Assembly (NCBI GenBank): GCA_030770545.1
Contig: CM061099.1
Location: 15,011,001 to 15,075,000, forward strand
Length of the DNA stretch: 64,000 bases
Direction: 5' to 3'
Source of the DNA: Macropodus opercularis
Lineage: Eukaryota; Chordata; Actinopteri; Anabantiformes; Osphronemidae
Shown: one piece after another, positions 41,536 through 52,200 of the stretch
Layout: each line of letters begins with the position of its first letter
Position numbering within the stretch: the first letter of the stretch is position 1
Translations under genes and position numbers: made by a program
Notes under the pieces: generated by a model
Databases searched by the model: none
What the model saw: only the letters and a program-made list of their open reading frames with translations
Told to the model about the DNA's origin: nothing

Positions 41536-42102
41536 GTCTCCTTTGGGATGGAATCGTGTGCTTTTCTTATACCTTTCCAACCTTGTCACAGTGTTCGCTG
41601 TCTGGGTGATGTGCCTCCTCCTTCGCTACCTCTGTCACACACCCCTGTATCATTCATGTACGTCTTTTTCAAGGGATTTGAAGGGACTGAACTTGAGCAG
41701 TGGGTGTTGATTGTCCATATTATTTAGAAATCAAACTTTCGTCTTGCACAGCAGTTTTCCGCTTGTTGCATCATTTACATTGTTTTGGTGTGTTTGATAG
41801 TGTGCAGCAGTAGAAACACCACAGAGTTACTGTATTATGTACTTTTAAGTATTAATCATGGTGGTTTCATCCAACGCTCACCTGACTTTCTGCTACATAT
41901 TTGACGTGTTGCTGTACGGTGCAATCATTGTTACATGTGAAGGTGTCTTCGGTAAGAGTTTTCAAGGTAAGGTAAAAAATAATTCTGTTACCATAACCAT
42001 AACCATCTGTTAAGCTTTGTTTTTGACAACGTGGGGATTTAATGAATGAATGTATGGGCTATGACGTTTTCTATTGTGAAAAGTTTCATATAAAATGGAG
42101 AA

Positions 42103-43980
42103 ATTAAATCAAACCATGCTGTTATCGTGCTGTTCGTGCAGAACACATCCGAGCATCCATAGTATTTAAAAAGCAAACTTGCAACATCCAGGTGAGGTTC
42201 AGTTATGGCAACTGGCCTTTTGTTTTCCCCCTTTACAACATTACGCTACTTTTCTGAGGCCTACCGAGGCATCAGACATAGCCTGTCTCCAGAAAGATCA
42301 AGGCCACTTCACAAGTCCTCCAGGAAGCTCGCTTAACGACCCCGTGACAGTGAAAGAAGGAGCCACAGTAGGTGAGAGTTCCTCATCCATTCGATCATTC
42401 AGTTGATCCCCCCCCCCCCTTCCTTTGGCCAAACAAAGGGTCTGTTCTGTACAGGTGTGAAGTGAAACCAAACAGGAGCATCAATTTGTGGGCCCTTAGG
42501 CTGATGAAGCTACCTGACGATAGATAGTGAAACCTTTCGACCTAAAAACAAAAGTCCAGATGCCTTGACTCACCTTCCAGACACCTGAGTGTGTGTGTTC
42601 TTTAAAATGTTAGATTATTGTGAAAGGGGCCTCAGTGAGGTATTGACATTTTTTCTCTGTCCCCTGACCAACTTTCCAAAAGCCACTAACTGCCAGCTGA
42701 ACCAAACCACAGATTTATATTGACTCGTTTTGACTAAGGTGGGTTTCTCCTGGACAACACAGATTCACAGTGAGTCTAATTATGACTAATCCTTGGACCT
42801 GAGGTAAAGCGAACAAAGTTAACACTTCTTGACAACAGTGAAGAAACTAATCTGCATGCAAAAAAAAGTTTTGTCTCCGTGTGTTTCCTGAGCTGCCTCT
42901 CACTGAAGAACATCACCACATCGTGCAGTGTGGGCTGCTGTTATCCATCACAGACCAGTTTTCTTCTCACCTGACACCAGAGTCCTGATTTAAACCAATC
43001 ACAGAGGTTTCTCTATTGTTTGACTTATCTTGTCTGTGTGTGTCCCTCTGCCTGATAATATTGAGTCAGATTCTATCCTAATATATAAACAATATTTTAC
43101 ACAACAATGTAATCGTAAATTTTGTTATCAGTTAACTGACATGTTTCAACTGCTTTAATGTTGAACATTTAAAAGGATTCAGCTGTTTTGACTTCATGAT
43201 TGACAGGCTCTGAATTCTACAGTAGAATGTTCTGCTGATTGACTGAAAACACTGGTGGCGAACCAGCTCTGGAACTGTCTGTCACCACTGAACAGAGAGA
43301 CCACACCCATTCAACAGCCGATGCCAAACACTGGTCCTGAACAAATTAGCTTTTAAAAAGTCACTGGGTTACATTTGTGTAACATGTAATGTACATACAT
43401 GTAAGTGTAACCAGAAACACAAGAAAACAGTGATTCAGCAGACGCTAAATTGCTCATTTTACTGGATAATTATTAACCGCTGTTGATTTTATTGTGGTTA
43501 AGTGAAATGTAAGTAAAGTAAAGCCGTTAACTGAGCTGCAGGTTTGTGTCCATAGTACACGAGGTGGTAAATGTCAAATAAACGCTCTCGTACAGAATTA
43601 CGCTGCAACACAGAAGTGGTTCACATTCTGTCCGCACCACGGAGGCTATTACTTCCTCTTCCTCGCAGCTGAAATAACAGAACAAGGTGAGATATATGCT
43701 GACAAGAAACAACTTCCTCAGAAGCAAAAGCAAATCCATTTATGGTTACCGGTCACAGCAAAAACCCTCCATGAACAACGCCTTAATACAGTATTTTAGA
43801 AACAGCTGACTTTTATTAGCTTTCATTATTGTTACACGTGGGTTTTTGTGGCTTCTTTGCAGAGAGATCTGACGCCACGTGATTAAACACCATGGAGTCT
43901 ATTTTTGTCAAATGTGTGATACCTGAACTAAGAAATTTGGAGACAAATCTAAAACAGTGACACACTGACTCACTTACACG
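42103..43980. other. Intergenic region between pfkfb4 and arpc4 (tail to tail)
   Basis: No gene is recognisable. A degenerate dispersed-repeat motif lies at 42501-42580. The rest is unremarkable AT-rich sequence with short non-family open frames. Confidence 0.55.
42501..42580 (+). repeat. Degenerate teleost dispersed-repeat fragment with hammerhead-like core
   Basis: The order CTGATGAAG, about 19 intervening bases, GTGAAACC, then AAGTCCAG-TGCCTTGACTCA matches a motif I recall from many fish transcripts (CTGATGAAG-stem-GAAACG...AAGTCCAGTTGCCTTGA). The CTGATGA and GAAA blocks equal the conserved core of hammerhead ribozymes, which are reported in Penelope-like retroelements. In this copy the middle stem is imperfect, so catalysis is unlikely. 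Confidence 0.4.
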
Positions 43981-43999
43981 AAATATAAAACCTGGCCCT

Positions 44000-44005
44000 T
44001 TTATT
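44000..44005 (-). promoter_or_regulatory. arpc4: arpc4 polyadenylation signal
   Basis: AATAAA on the minus strand (TTTATT on +) lies about 310 bases past the arpc4 stop. A second one at 43812-43817 would give a longer 3' UTR. Confidence 0.5.
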
Positions 44006-44312
44006 TGCAGCAACCCGTCTTTAACAGCCCTGTATTCATGACTATCAACTTGATTAATACTTTAAGGACCCGCCTTTAATTGGGGATTTGTTCTAAATGG
44101 CTGAAAATGAAACTGGTAAATATTTCATTATATACAGTCATTGATATTCATGTGTACAGGGAAATAAGATGGGTGCAACAGGTGTTATTGCCAGATTGGT
44201 CACGTTCCTCTCATCTCCTCGCTGATAGGCTGTTTACACCTTTTAGTTCTCCACTCCTGTGCTGACTGGTCCTTCAAGTGTCACCCAGCTTGCGTTTGGA
44301 CCACGGACATAA

Positions 44313-46115
44313 TCAGAACTGTGGGCAAGACAGGAACAAACAATTTTCTATGTTAGCATGTTGGAGAATTGAAATATAGAACATTTGTCCAGCTGTGTCA
44401 TTCAGACTCGAGTCAACAAAATCTTACATTCTTGAGGAATTCTTCTGCAACGATACGAGCCCTGGCATTAACAGACAGTTTCATCTCACTGATCTCCTTG
44501 TCGATTTCTTCCATGAAATGGATGACAAAGTCCACCAGCTTGTGTTTGTACATCTGCTCCGTGTGGAAGTTGGTAATCAAGAAGCTAATATCATATCCCT
44601 TAAATCACAATGGAACAAGACAAACACACGGACATGTCAAAGATGTTGAGTAATAATCACTTGTATGATTTACACTCGACGGTCAGTTCGTTTTATTTTT
44701 AATGTAAAAATAAAGATATCATCAGCGTCACATGTCTTTTACCTCTACTGGTTTCCTCCTAAGAATGAAGAAGTTCTCAGCTCTCATCATCATGAAGCGC
44801 ATGAACTTGTGGCAAAGGATCTTCTCAATCTCATCAGCCTACAGTCAAACAAAAGAGAATGTATATAATTAAGACTCTTAGTCATGTTATGTGAATGTGA
44901 TTAGCATTTATTAATCATTTACTATTTTAATTATCTACGTATGCTGTGTTTAGTCACCTGTTTCACAGCAATGCTGACTCTGACAGAGTTTATGGATCCC
45001 TCGATGAGAACCTTCTCCTTTTCATTACGGCTGATCATCACTGGCTGAAGTAGCAGCTCCTTGCTGCTCCTGTAACCACAGCAAATCACACCGTATTTGA
45101 GGCGCTGTGTGGCTTCAAGAAGAAACTTCAGCCTTGCCCGTGCTTGTGTCATTTTTCCCTCATAGACTATGCAAGTTTGCACATGTCTCTGCTTGTGTGC
45201 CAGCAGCAGATGATCCGCAAACAGCTTAAAGGCATAAGAAATAGGTGGAAGCAAAGTCTGGGTTGAGCGGGAGAACCTATAACACATGCCATTAAACATA
45301 CCTGACCTCCACCTCTGGCTTGTTGTGGCGCTCCACCACTTGAGAGGAGAAGTTCTCCAAGCAGAGGGCAGCCTGCAAGGTGGCCCTCACAGCATTTAAG
45401 TAGGGGCGCAGGGTCGCTGTCTGAGGACAAGGTGAATAAGATCAGTGCCTGGTGGGTGGTAACTAAGAGTAAACACTACGATGGTAGTTATTTAAACCAG
45501 AAGGGTTTGTTTTTTTCCAAAATGAAGCTCCTAGCCTGGCTTAAAGGACTAAACCAGCAGGATCAGGCTATGAAGTCATGTTTCACGACCCGAGAACGAA
45601 ACGTAAAGAGCTGCACGCAGGGAAGTTGCTCAGTAACAGTCAGCAACGTCCCCACTTTTAGTTTGTCGCATTTGTATTTTAACTATTCAACCAAGACAAA
45701 CATTTTGGCGATTGATCAAACTGATCCAAAGTCTGCTCAACGTAACAATTGAGATGTTATCAGGTGCCAGAGAACGCAGCTGCCTAACATACACGATCGA
45801 CATCGCACAGCAAATCACCGATGTAAATAAACACTTCACAACTTTCTGTCCACTGGCACAGCTTTGAAACAGCTACGAGTCAAATGAACGACAAATGGGC
45901 AGAGAGGAAAAGGCAGCTCGGCTAAATCACTTCAGTTACTGCAGACAGTACCAGGGATGCCCGTCCTCTCATTCCACTGCAGCCAAACTATCTGTCCACG
46001 AGACACGCGAAGCTAGCTAGCTAGCATAGCATTGGATTAACTGTGTTTACAGTTAGGGTAAGTAAATGGATAAATAATTACATGTAAGAAATACATTTTA
46101 CGGGAGACTCACCAT
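44313..46115 (-). CDS. arpc4: Actin-related protein 2/3 complex subunit 4 (ARPC4, p20)
   Basis: ARPC4 is a core scaffold subunit of the Arp2/3 complex, which nucleates branched actin filaments. Read on the minus strand, the coding exons are 46115-46113, 45420-45302, 45069-44958, 44838-44743, 44598-44428 and 44318-44313; the sum is 507 bases, 168 residues plus stop, exactly the length of human ARPC4. The protein carries the family stretches ATLRPYLNAVRATLQAALCL, RSSKELLLQPVMISRNEKEK, FMRFMMMRAENFFILRRKPV and GYDISFLITNFHTEQMYKHK. The first coding exon holds only the ATG, and the last only TTC-TGA; both are confirmed by donor GTGAGT and acceptor CTTGCCCACAG. It is head to head with tada3. Confidence 0.95.
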
Positions 46116-47087
46116 TTTTCTGCCGTAAAAGACGGAAGTTCCTCAGCCACGCCTCGGACTCCTCTTCCGTAAATCCGACATCGTCGACTGCAGACGGGGT
46201 GCGCTCGTTTTTAAGTAGCAACTTCATCTGTAGGAAGCGCTCCCCGCCCCCCTTCACCATAAACCACCGAGGCTTGTGCCTCACTCCGTTCACGTGGAAT
46301 ACCTTTTGTAAAAAAAACGAGCCTACCCTGCGTTGCGTCCATTCTACTCGTGAACAGGAGGTAAGTTGCTTAGCGAATGCTGGTTTATGAACTAATTCCA
46401 CCTTAGTTGCGTTGATGCCTTGAATATTCCTCAATTACCTTTGTAATGCGCGGTTTGCTTACTGAATAATGAGCTTAATACCAGTGTTTTCACACCCGTG
46501 CCAAAATGGTTTATGCCGACTAAACCATTATAACATTAGGTTGATATATTTACAATTCGCCAAGCTCGTTTTGATGGACACTAAATATTCTGCATGTAAC
46601 TTGTTATGTTATTTTATTCTATACTTTAAGTTAATTTGTTATATTATTGAAAAAAAGACATGATTTCATTTGAATGCGTTTTACCCCCACAAGACAATGG
46701 TTTCTTCCAACATGGACGCCATTCACTGACGGTAAATATAGTTGCTCTCAAACATTTAAAGGTATCTATCTGTCTATCTTCGCTTTAGGGTTGTACTGTT
46801 CATCTATTGTAGTTTAGCAAGTGCATCGTGTCACACCTTGAAGTACAAAATGTTGAAATCACAGTTGCCGTTGTTACAACATAAGAACAACGTGGGCAGT
46901 TTGGGCCCAGCGAGCTGTTTTCTGTGACACCGAGTTTGCGTGTGCGCGCATGCGATAGAGGCGCAGAACAGAACCAGAACCAGAACCAGAGAGCGGATCC
47001 GTAGCTTTACTGCCGCTGTAACTCCTCATTCATTACTATCCTTCATATATTTGTTCAGGTCCTGCCAGGTCTCGGCCTCTCAGCATC
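46116..47087. promoter_or_regulatory. Shared arpc4/tada3 promoter region
   Basis: The start codons of the divergent genes are 972 bases apart. The region holds an NRF1-like palindrome GCGCATGCGA at 46946-46955, a short AGAACC tandem repeat near 46964-46990, a + strand donor GTAAGT at 46361, and an acceptor TTGTTCAG at 47051-47058 before the tada3 ATG exon. The last two would bound an intron in a spliced tada3 leader. In human the two genes are also head to head. Confidence 0.55.
46143..46181 (-). other. Upstream ORF in the arpc4 leader
   Basis: Thirty bases upstream of the arpc4 ATG ends a 12-codon open frame MSDLRKRSPRRG with its own ATG (CAT at 46179-46181 on +) and TGA. It is out of frame with arpc4. 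Whether it lies in the transcript depends on the start site, which is unknown. Confidence 0.4.
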
Positions 47088-49231
47088 ATGAGTGAGTTAA
47101 AGGACTGTCCCCCACTGAAATATTACGATTTCAAGCCCGTCGAGCATGTAAAGGTTTGTCCCCGCTACACGGCTGTGCTGGGACGCTCAGAGGACGATGG
47201 CATCGGGATCGAAGAGCTCGACACTCTGCAGCTGGAGCTGGAGACGCTCTTGTCCTCGGCCAGCCGCCGCCTCAGAGCCCTGGAGGAACAGAGACAGGTA
47301 GAGACCGACTGGAACAAGCCGCTGGACTTCTCTCGTTTCATCCTTAACGTTTCTTGCTTGCGCCACATTACAGTTTTCATTCACGTGTAAACTTTGAATC
47401 TCAGATCCTTACAGACTGGCAGGACAAGAAAGGAGACAAGCGCTTTCTGAAGCTGGGAAAAGACCCAGACCCTGCTGCCACAAATCGCCACAAGCCAAAG
47501 AAGCAGAAGTTAGATGGCAAAGGCAGTCACGGGACAGGTCCTGGTCCCGGCCGGCCCAAATCCAAAAACCTGCAACCTAAAGTCCAAGAGTATGAATTTA
47601 CAGATGATCCACAAGACATCCCCCGCACTCCTAAGAATGACGCACCTAACAGGTGAGCAACAACTGTCACTGTAATATGTCTTTCTACTTTTGTCTGTAC
47701 TTGCATTTGTTTATCATCACGATCGCATGTTTATTAATACGGCTAGTTTTTGCAAAACGAGGATGGTGTTAAGCAGTGCACATAATCTTGTGTTATTTAC
47801 GTTTACAGATTCTGGGCATCGGTTGAGCCATACTGTGCCGATATCACAAATGAAGAGATACGATTGCTAGAAGAGCTTCTGAAACCCCCAGAGGATGAAG
47901 CTGAGTATTTCAAAGTATGTCACTAAAAGTGTGTGGGCTTGCCTTCACAGTCAAACCAAAACCCAGGGAGGTTTAATGTTGTAGATATGTGCTGAGCTCT
48001 GGTGCTGTTTGTGCTACCTTCAGATTCCAGCTCTAGGGAAACACTACTCTCAGCGGTGGGCTCAGGAAGATCTGCTGGAGGAGCAAAGAGAAGGAGCACG
48101 AGCCAATGACAAGAAGAAAAACCTGATGGGAGGTCCGCTGTCGGAACTGGATGCGAAAGGTGAGGGGACACTGTCGTCTGCCCTAATATAAGTTGGTTTG
48201 CTGTAAACTGTGGGCACAACACAAGCATGTATCCAGTTTGACCTCATGTTTATGTCCAACATCTGCAGACGTGGACTCGCTGTTGAAAAAGTCAGAATCC
48301 CAACATGAAACACAAGAGGACAGCTGTCCTTTCGGCCCCCTCACACAGCGTCTGCTCCAGGCCCTCGTCGAGGTCAGTGTGTTGTACATTATGCACAAAA
48401 CTGAGAAAACAGTGAATGTTACAATAAAAATTATATAGGAGTATTTGTTGCTTTTTCCAGGAGAACATTATATCCCCTATGGAGGATTCTCCTATACCAG
48501 ACATTACAGGGAAGGACGCTAATGATGCTGCTGGGACATCGCCTCGAAGCCAAGGAAAAGCATTTAGGTATTTGTGTTACAGCTCTACTTATAACGTCTT
48601 AATATGTCAGTTCTATTAGTTATTTTTACCTTGGACATACATAGTATGTAACCCATGATGGTTGTGATTGTAATACACGCCACACAGATGAAACAAGGTT
48701 GGTTTGGACCACTCTAACCACCCACGGTTTTCGTACTTATGTGTGATATTGTGTCATCTTCCAGTGTCCCTCATACACGCTCACTGGAGGCTCGAATCAA
48801 AGAGGAGCTGGTAGCACAAGGACTGATGGACTCGGAGGAACGCCCTGGACCAGGAGGAGACTCTGAGGACGAGGTCCTGGCAGAGCTGCAGAAGCGACAA
48901 GCAGAGCTAAAGGCCCTGAGTGCTCACAACAGAGCCCGTAAACAGGAGCTGCTCCGGTGAGGACAGTAGATTTACCGTGAAGTACCCACGCTGTACCCGA
49001 TCAGCTCCTGACCGATACTTCTGATCTGCTTTTTGTAGGTTGGCAAAGGAGGAGATGCGTAAGCAGGAACTGAGGCAGAGAGTCAGAGTGGCTGATAATG
49101 AGGTGATGGAGGCATTTCGTCGAATTATGGCAGCCAGACAGAAGAAACGTACTCCAACCAAGAAGGAGAAGGACCAGGCCTGGAAAGCTCTGAAGGAGAG
49201 AGAGAGCATCCTCAAGTTACTGGACGGATAG
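47088..49231 (+). CDS. tada3: Transcriptional adapter 3 (ADA3)
   Basis: TADA3 is a nuclear adapter of the SAGA/PCAF and ATAC histone acetyltransferase complexes, linking TADA2 and the acetyltransferase. The coding exons are 47088-47297, 47405-47652, 47809-47914, 48024-48159, 48269-48372, 48461-48567, 48765-48956 and 49039-49231, giving 431 residues (human 432). Recognised stretches are the N-terminus MSELKDCPPLKYYDFKPVEH, the LTDWQDKKGDKRFLKLGKD and PGRPKSKNLQPKVQEYEFTD segments, FWASVEPYCADIT, PLGKHYSQRWAQEDLLEEQ (here ALGKHYSQ), and the C-terminal VRVADNEVMEAFRRIMAARQ...ESILKLLDG helical region. Two Glu/Leu/Lys-rich helical regions (near residues 45-70 and 325-400) look like coiled coils. 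All donors are GT. Confidence 0.96.
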
Positions 49232-52200
49232 AGGAAGCAACAGTTTGTGTCTGCTTTTTTCCCACAAAATGTTGGAGGAAGCGTCTCTTTCCAGCGATTG
49301 ATACACATTAGAACAGCTGTAACGTGTTTTTATGCTCAGTGAATCTGTGATGGTGTGTGATACTGTTTTCTGCAGGTGTACATGATGTGGAGCAGGGACA
49401 TGTGTAGTGTTGTGGTGTGCAGCATAAACCTCAAATGATCAGTAGTAAAAAGCATCAGTTTTTGTTTTGTTGAGTTTAATTTTTTAAGATCTTGTTTACA
49501 ATTGTGATGTTACAAAAACAGTACATATAAATAATTACAGAAGAGTTTTTTTTCTGTGTATGAAAGAAGCTGAGGAGACGTGCTGTTGTTTTTATCTGTC
49601 TACATTGCAATCAGCAGAAGCACAGTAAACAGTAAGATCTTCGTCATGTACTAGTTCTCACCAGTCAAGAAACAAAAAGTATTATTTTAAATAACTACTG
49701 AAGTTGTTGATGTGATGAAACTGCTCCAGTGGCCACTTTCTGAGATGAGGTCTCTGAGCACTTTTACTTTTGTACAGAGCTAGATTTTAGACTCCAAACA
49801 GAAGCACTAGCATTGAACAGTGTATTTTAATTGCATTTCAAAGCTGTTATCCTGAGATTTGCTTGTGTTTTAGTTCTGGCCTACTTTTCTGTCTGAGAAA
49901 GTTTTCTAAGTAATCTAGTAACTGTCAGCTGTCCTCCTCCCTGGCTCACCACTAGGTGGCAGTCGTCGCCCTTCGACTGACCAGGCCATCAGAGACCTGG
50001 GGTTGACGTGAGCACTGTGTGTGTCACTGTGGTGTGAATCCTGGGTTCATCTGAGCGTATCCTGACTGGGGAGGGTGTGTGTGTGTCTCACAGTATGCAG
50101 CTGCGACCCTGGGTCCCTCATCCAGTGAGAGAACAGTGAGAGAAGCTGCTGGTTCCCCACACCGGCAGACAGTCACATCATCTACCACCACATCTCTGGA
50201 TTTACACCAAATGAAGCCGTACTGAGGCGTTTTAATGGCACTTCACGAAAGTATAATGATAGCACTACACTGATTCCTCTATAGAGGTCTTTGTCATTAG
50301 TAATGTTTAACCTCTGCACCCATGCCTCATTATTAATAAGGTGTATTAAGCTCCAAACACAGCAGGGAACATGGATGTTTAGACAACACTGGAGAGCAGT
50401 AGCTAGAGGCAAAATCTGCTAAAAGTTCATCTCAGTTCTCCTTGAAGACACATTTCCAGCCTCTCAGCTTGTCTGACTAGTCAGCCTGCTTTTGAACAGG
50501 AAGCAGTTCTAATCCAAAGTTTTTATGTGTTTAAGTAATGTTAGATTCAAGCGGCCTTTGTAATTTCACATACAAGCATTTCAGCAATGTATCATTATTT
50601 ATATTCAGCCAGGCTGGAGGTTCCAACAATGGCCCAATCATAATGTAAACCACCCCCACTAGTTCAGCCTGGCATCCTTTACGCAAATTCATAACGCTAT
50701 CAGCCGCTGTGCATGTATGAAAGCTTTTATTAAAATGCAGACCTATTGAATCCTCCTTACAGGTGAACGAGAGCATGAATAGGCAGCAGCAGCAGCAGCC
50801 CCTCGAGGTTGGGCGTACTGCACAGAGCCTTTGTTGCGTTTGTTGTCATTAGGCCTAAACTGAAGGGCAGGTGGGTTTTGTGTTGAAACACGGCTCATAC
50901 ACGCTCAGCGATGCTCGTCCGCTGTTTGCACATCCCGTATTGAGCTGAAAAGGGCAGCCCAGACTCCTTTCTCACAACCCAGGTGCTGCGTCCCTGAGGG
51001 ATGCGTGAGGCTCCGACTTCGGCCTCAGCTCCTCTCCGTCGCGTAGCTTTCTGCTTCACTCCCGTCTGTCGTGGCCTGCAAACCTTAGTGGCTGGGAGGA
51101 GGAGAGAGCTCTTCACCAGAGGGTCTTGGTAAATAACTTGAACTGAAGTATTCTGGCTCAGAACATCCACCTTTTTCTTTTTTTTTTATGTCCTCAGGCA
51201 GTTACAAGAAGACAGAGTGTAAATACGGAGCTACGTTGTGGGCAGGCTTTGTGTTGTGTGTAATGTGTTTACATGTGCACACACTTATCTTTGCCATTAT
51301 CACTTGGGATCGCCTGTCAGTGGGAGCCTGTCTGTCCATTGGCTCTTTGTTTTGCCACTTTGTGTGAACTGTGATTCTCCTCCTACTCCACCTCCGCCCC
51401 TGCGTTCCTGAGCTCAAACTGGACACACACACGCACAACCCCCCCCCACACACGCACACACACTTCGCACAGAGGGGAGCGAAACAGGGGGTTTAAGGGA
51501 TTTAACATAAATGTGTTGATCCTTTGTCCCAGCGCTATGTCAGCTTTCATGCTGAACTGAAGTTGTGTGAGTGCAACAGAGATACAGACAGAGGTTGAGA
51601 CAGCTGCTGTGGCCGGCTGCTCCGCTGAGAGGAGCCTCTGTCCGGCCAGGCCACGCCTCGGCTCTTCTCCTGCACAGAGAAGTATTGTCTTCAGGGCTGC
51701 TTCCACTGTTCTGATGTCATGGTTTGTCCTCACCACAGCAAACTGCAGTTGCTGTTGAGGCACAAGTTGACGGACGACACTGTGCATAAATGGTGAGGTA
51801 ACTCCAAGTTTTCATAAGCAAAAACACACCTGCGTTGTCACCTTGTTGACCCCTCCTTTACCCTGGGCCGTTTTGAATTCGATTTGCCTCTCATTTGCAT
51901 GGCAGTTGATGCTTTTCTTGTGTGACTCTTGAAAATGGTAGCTCACATGCAAATCCAACTCTACTGCCTCCGTCAGCCCCACCTGTCGGAGTTTCTTTAG
52001 TTATCGATGAACTAAAGATGCGTCTCCTTTATGGCATGTGATGCCTTCAAGGTCTTTTGTACAGAATAGGTAAATAAACCTCTGACTCACAGCACAGCAT
52101 TACAGGCAACAAATCTGGTCAGACAACACTTAAGACGCACTGATCGTTTTGATGGAGGCTGTGTCTCTGTTACACACTATTAAAATATCTTAACAGCCAC

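Noticed and set aside
45167..45430. Minus-strand 87-codon frame over arpc4 exon 2
   Set aside because: It is an out-of-frame reading of a well-supported arpc4 exon.
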